This document shows positions 12,641 to 15,575 of a stretch of 15,575 bases of DNA, in pieces. This stretch comes from Candidatus Equinaster intestinalis (GTDB lineage Bacteria; Bacillota_A; Clostridia; Oscillospirales; Acutalibacteraceae), in the NCBI GenBank assembly GCA_018065375.1, contig JAGHTJ010000164.1:1-15575 (forward strand), written 5' to 3'. A program made the translations under genes and the position numbers. The notes beneath the pieces were generated by a model. That model made no database searches. It worked only from the letters and a program-made list of their open reading frames with translations, and was not told where the DNA came from. Position 1 is the stretch's first letter. Each line of letters starts with the position of its first letter.

Positions 12641-15575
12641 GCCAAAGGAAAACCAAAAAAAAGCCATTGAAGCGCCGGCAGGCGTGCTTGTAAGTGCGGC
12701 GGCAGGCTCAGGTAAAACATGGGTGCTTGTTGAGCGCATTATCGAAAAAATCTGCGGCGATAACCCCATATCTGCCGATAGATTGCTTGTAGTAACCTTT
12801 ACCAAGGCCGCGGCGAAAGAGATGCAGACCCGTATCGAAAAACGGCTTATCGAAGAATGTAATGCTCACCCCGAAAACAGAAATCTGAAAGAACAGCGCA
12901 TAAGAATTAAAAATGCAAAGATATGCACTATTGATTCTTTTTGCATTGATTTAGTGCGCGAAAATTTCGATTTGGCGGGCGTTGACCCGGATTTTTCAAT
13001 AGGGGATGAGGGCGCTGTTTTATCACTCTCACAGCGTGCTTTAACAGAGGTGCTGAATGAGGAATACGAAAACAGTACCGAAGATTTTAAGCTTTTGCTT
13101 GACGCTTTAAGCGATGATTTTGACGAAAAAGATTTAACCAAAAATATAGTTTTACTGCAGGAAAAAAGCGAGAATATGCCTTTCCCGAATGAGTTTTTGA
13201 AAGAACTGATCGTTAAAGCGGAAAACCCCAACGGCTTTGAAGAGGCAAAAGAGTCACTATTCAAAATAGCAGAAAACGATTTGGAAAGCATTGCGCTTAA
13301 ACTCCGTCCGTTTTTAGATTTGCTCACCGCCGATTCAAAAGCGGAAGATAAATATTATCCTACTTTCAAGCAGGCATTCGAAGATGTAAATGCAGTTTAT
13401 GAGACTTCAAAAGCACGCGATTTTGATAATACCGCCGCGCTTATTTCAACATTCTCATTCGAGAACTTAAAGGCGATTAAAAACCCCGATGACCCCGAGC
13501 TCATTGCTTCTGCAAAATTTACTCTTGATACTGTAAAAGGTCAGATAGAAAATCTGCAAAAAATCTTTCCGATTAACGTGGAGACCGCCCGCGCCGATTT
13601 TGAATACGGCAGCAGGGTAACTGCCTGCCTTGTTAAAATGACACTGAATTTTGCGGAAAAATTCAAGAATCTGCGCCTGCAGAATAATATTCTCACATTT
13701 GCCGATACCGAGCACTTGGCGCTCGGGCTCCTTTGCGAGTGTGTAAACGGCGAGATTATACCCAAAGTCTCCGCAAAAGATATTATCGGCAGATTCGATG
13801 AGGTTTTGGTTGATGAGTTTCAGGACACAAACGACCTGCAAAATCTGCTCTTTTCCATACTTTCCGATAACGAGAAAAAAATATTCATAGTGGGTGATAT
13901 TAAGCAGAGTATTTACGGCTTTCGCGGCTCAAATCCCCAGAACTTTTTAAGAAAAAAACAGTATGCCGAAAATTCCGATTGCGAGGAAGAGCTTAAGAAT
14001 AATCTTAGTCTTATCACCTTGGGCTACAATTTCAGGAGCCGAAAGGGTATATGCGATTTTGTAAACTTTGTTTTCGGCATTATTATGTCGGAGCCATTCA
14101 GTTCTATCAATTATTCGGAAGATGATAAGCTGATTTTCGCTAACGAAAATTTTCCCGAAAACCCTGAAAATAATGTAAATATTACTTTTATAAGTAACGA
14201 TACAAAAGAATCGAACGACACTCTTGATGCCGCCTATATTGCAACATATATAAAGGAGCAAATGGAAAATTCCTTTGTGACCGATAGCGAGACAAAGCAG
14301 CTTCGCCGCCCCGTTTATTCCGATTTTGCAATTCTGCTCAGGGAAATGAAAACCAGCGGTCCTGTATATGCTAAAGCGCTGTCGTCTTACGGTATTCCCG
14401 TTTCATTCAGTGCCGAGGAGTTTATGCGCCGCATTGAAATCAACACCCTGTTTTCACTTTTATCGGTTATCGAAAACAGCACGAGGGATATCGAGCTTGT
14501 GTCTGCCATGATGTCGCCCGTATTTTCCTTTACGGCAGACGAAATTGCCGAAATAAGAGCGGTAAATAAAAAAGTAAATATGTTTACAGCCCTTAATGTT
14601 GCCGCGGTGGAAAACCAAAAATGCAAAGCCTTTGCGGAAATCCTGCGTCATTTCAAAATGATGTATATTTCGGTGGGGCTGTCCGAACTTATCGGCAGAA
14701 TTTTCGATGAAACCGATATGCTCAATATCGTAAGTGTTTTGCCGGATGGCGAAATACGCCGCAAAAATCTCGTTTTGCTTCAGTCAATGGCGAAAGATTA
14801 TGAAAACAACGGTTTTGTAAAAAGCGTTTCGGCGTTTTACGACTATGTGGACAGACTTGCGAGTGAAAAGCTGAAATCTGCAAAGTCCGTTCAGCAGAAC
14901 TCGGTGCGCCTTATGACTATGCACGAATCAAAGGGTCTCCAATTCCCGATATGCATTATTGCCAACACAACAAAAAGTTTTAAGAATCCAACGGCTAAAG
15001 CTTCCGTAATTTCGGACGACGAAATAGGTGTTGCCCTAAAATTTAACGACGATGAGGCAAAAACCCGCAAAACATTTTTAACCCGCGATATAATAGGCCG
15101 CAAAACGGTAAGCAGAGAGCTTGGTGAAGAACTGCGCGTGTTGTATGTTGCATTGACAAGAGCCGAAGAAAAACTTTTGATTTCGGTAACCGAAAAGGAT
15201 GCCGATGCTTATCTTTCGCAGTTTGCTGTATATAAGCGCCTTAGTGAAAATCTTGCGCATTATAAAAGCTATGCGCCGCCCTTCAAATCGTATGCAGATA
15301 TGCTGAAACTTGCCCTTATGCTGCAGCCGGATGCCGTTTCCGATAAGTGCGGGCCTATCTTGGACGGCGAAAGCAGGGCAAATGTAAGGTATATTTTAGG
15401 CAGTGATATAGAAAAACCTGCAGAAGATATCGCTGAAGAAACCGCTGAGCCTGCAGTTGACGAAGCTTATGCCCACGAAATTGAAAAGGCGCTCGATTAC
15501 GAATATCCGTTCGGTGCCGTTCGCGAGATTTCCTCAAAAGCCGCTGTTGCTCAGATTGCCCATAAGGCTGAAGAA
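12627..15575 (+). CDS. addA: ATP-dependent helicase/nuclease subunit A (AddA), 3'-truncated by the window edge
   Basis: AddA is the UvrD/Rep-type superfamily 1 motor of AddAB, a 3'-5' helicase with its own nuclease domain. The frame is open without interruption from the ATG at 12627 to the last base, giving 983 residues; the family is usually about 1200. Helicase motifs appear in order: Q motif near Gln10; motif I SAAAGSGKT (23-31); Ia VVTFTKAAAKEM; II VDEFQDTN with Asp396-Glu397; III VGDIKQSIYGFRGS; IV GYNFRS; V VRLMTMHESKGLQFP (His766); VI LRVLYVALTRAEEKL with Arg845. The last residues visible (EYPFGAV and SSKAAVAQ) look like the linker into the RecB-type nuclease, whose catalytic residues would be downstream. 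The start codon overlaps addB. Confidence 0.95.
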   Translation, partial: MPQYEPKENQKKAIEAPAGVLVSAAAGSGKTWVLVERIIEKICGDNPISADRLLVVTFTKAAAKEMQTRIEKRLIEECNAHPENRNLKEQRIRIKNAKICTIDSFCIDLVRENFDLAGVDPDFSIGDEGAVLSLSQRALTEVLNEEYENSTEDFKLLLDALSDDFDEKDLTKNIVLLQEKSENMPFPNEFLKELIVKAENPNGFEEAKESLFKIAENDLESIALKLRPFLDLLTADSKAEDKYYPTFKQAFEDVNAVYETSKARDFDNTAALISTFSFENLKAIKNPDDPELIASAKFTLDTVKGQIENLQKIFPINVETARADFEYGSRVTACLVKMTLNFAEKFKNLRLQNNILTFADTEHLALGLLCECVNGEIIPKVSAKDIIGRFDEVLVDEFQDTNDLQNLLFSILSDNEKKIFIVGDIKQSIYGFRGSNPQNFLRKKQYAENSDCEEELKNNLSLITLGYNFRSRKGICDFVNFVFGIIMSEPFSSINYSEDDKLIFANENFPENPENNVNITFISNDTKESNDTLDAAYIATYIKEQMENSFVTDSETKQLRRPVYSDFAILLREMKTSGPVYAKALSSYGIPVSFSAEEFMRRIEINTLFSLLSVIENSTRDIELVSAMMSPVFSFTADEIAEIRAVNKKVNMFTALNVAAVENQKCKAFAEILRHFKMMYISVGLSELIGRIFDETDMLNIVSVLPDGEIRRKNLVLLQSMAKDYENNGFVKSVSAFYDYVDRLASEKLKSAKSVQQNSVRLMTMHESKGLQFPICIIANTTKSFKNPTAKASVISDDEIGVALKFNDDEAKTRKTFLTRDIIGRKTVSRELGEELRVLYVALTRAEEKLLISVTEKDADAYLSQFAVYKRLSENLAHYKSYAPPFKSYADMLKLALMLQPDAVSDKCGPILDGESRANVRYILGSDIEKPAEDIAEETAEPAVDEAYAHEIEKALDYEYPFGAVREISSKAAVAQIAHKAEE

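Noticed and set aside
1..15575. Insertion sequences, CRISPR arrays, phage genes or attachment sites, including at the tRNA-Pro gene
   Set aside because: No transposase, integrase, regularly spaced repeats or duplicated tRNA end was seen; the repeats present are all inside the dockerin-protein gene.

Overview
The window looks like chromosomal DNA of an anaerobic, probably gut-associated, spore-former lineage of Clostridia (Oscillospiraceae/Ruminococcaceae-like). The clues are a dockerin protein beside a cohesin-like protein, InlB-type and BspA-type surface repeats, a BofA-family protein, the Firmicute AddAB pair, and GAGGAGG-type ribosome binding sites. This placement is inferred from gene content, not from a database match.

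Layout on the + strand: (1) The 3' part of metK (S-adenosylmethionine synthetase) enters from the left edge and ends at a clear intrinsic terminator. (2) A well-formed promoter then drives what appears to be a three-gene secreted-protein operon: a 1040-residue protein with a signal peptide, two InlB B-type repeat modules, BspA-type leucine-rich repeats and a C-terminal type I dockerin; 19 bp later a 1414-residue secreted protein with an N-terminal cohesin-like domain and a C-terminal acetylxylan-esterase-like alpha/beta hydrolase; and 18 bp later a 46-codon peptide gene. A strong terminator closes the unit. (3) On the - strand, tRNA-Pro(GGG) with its own promoter and terminator converges on that operon. 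(4) Back on the + strand, a small membrane protein of the BofA family is followed by addB and addA, which overlap by 14 nt. addA runs off the right edge before its nuclease domain.

metK, the tRNA, bofA and addAB are housekeeping or core genes. The accessory content is the 1178-8723 operon. It encodes a dockerin without an enzyme, a cohesin-like module fused to an enzyme but without a dockerin, and a tiny unassigned peptide. A reasonable inference is a small cell-surface or secreted assembly in which the dockerin protein (adhesion/recognition) docks onto a cohesin-bearing esterase, here or on another scaffold. The sequence does not prove that these two partners bind each other. No mobile element, CRISPR array or integration site was seen, and every stretch longer than 300 bases is occupied by a gene.
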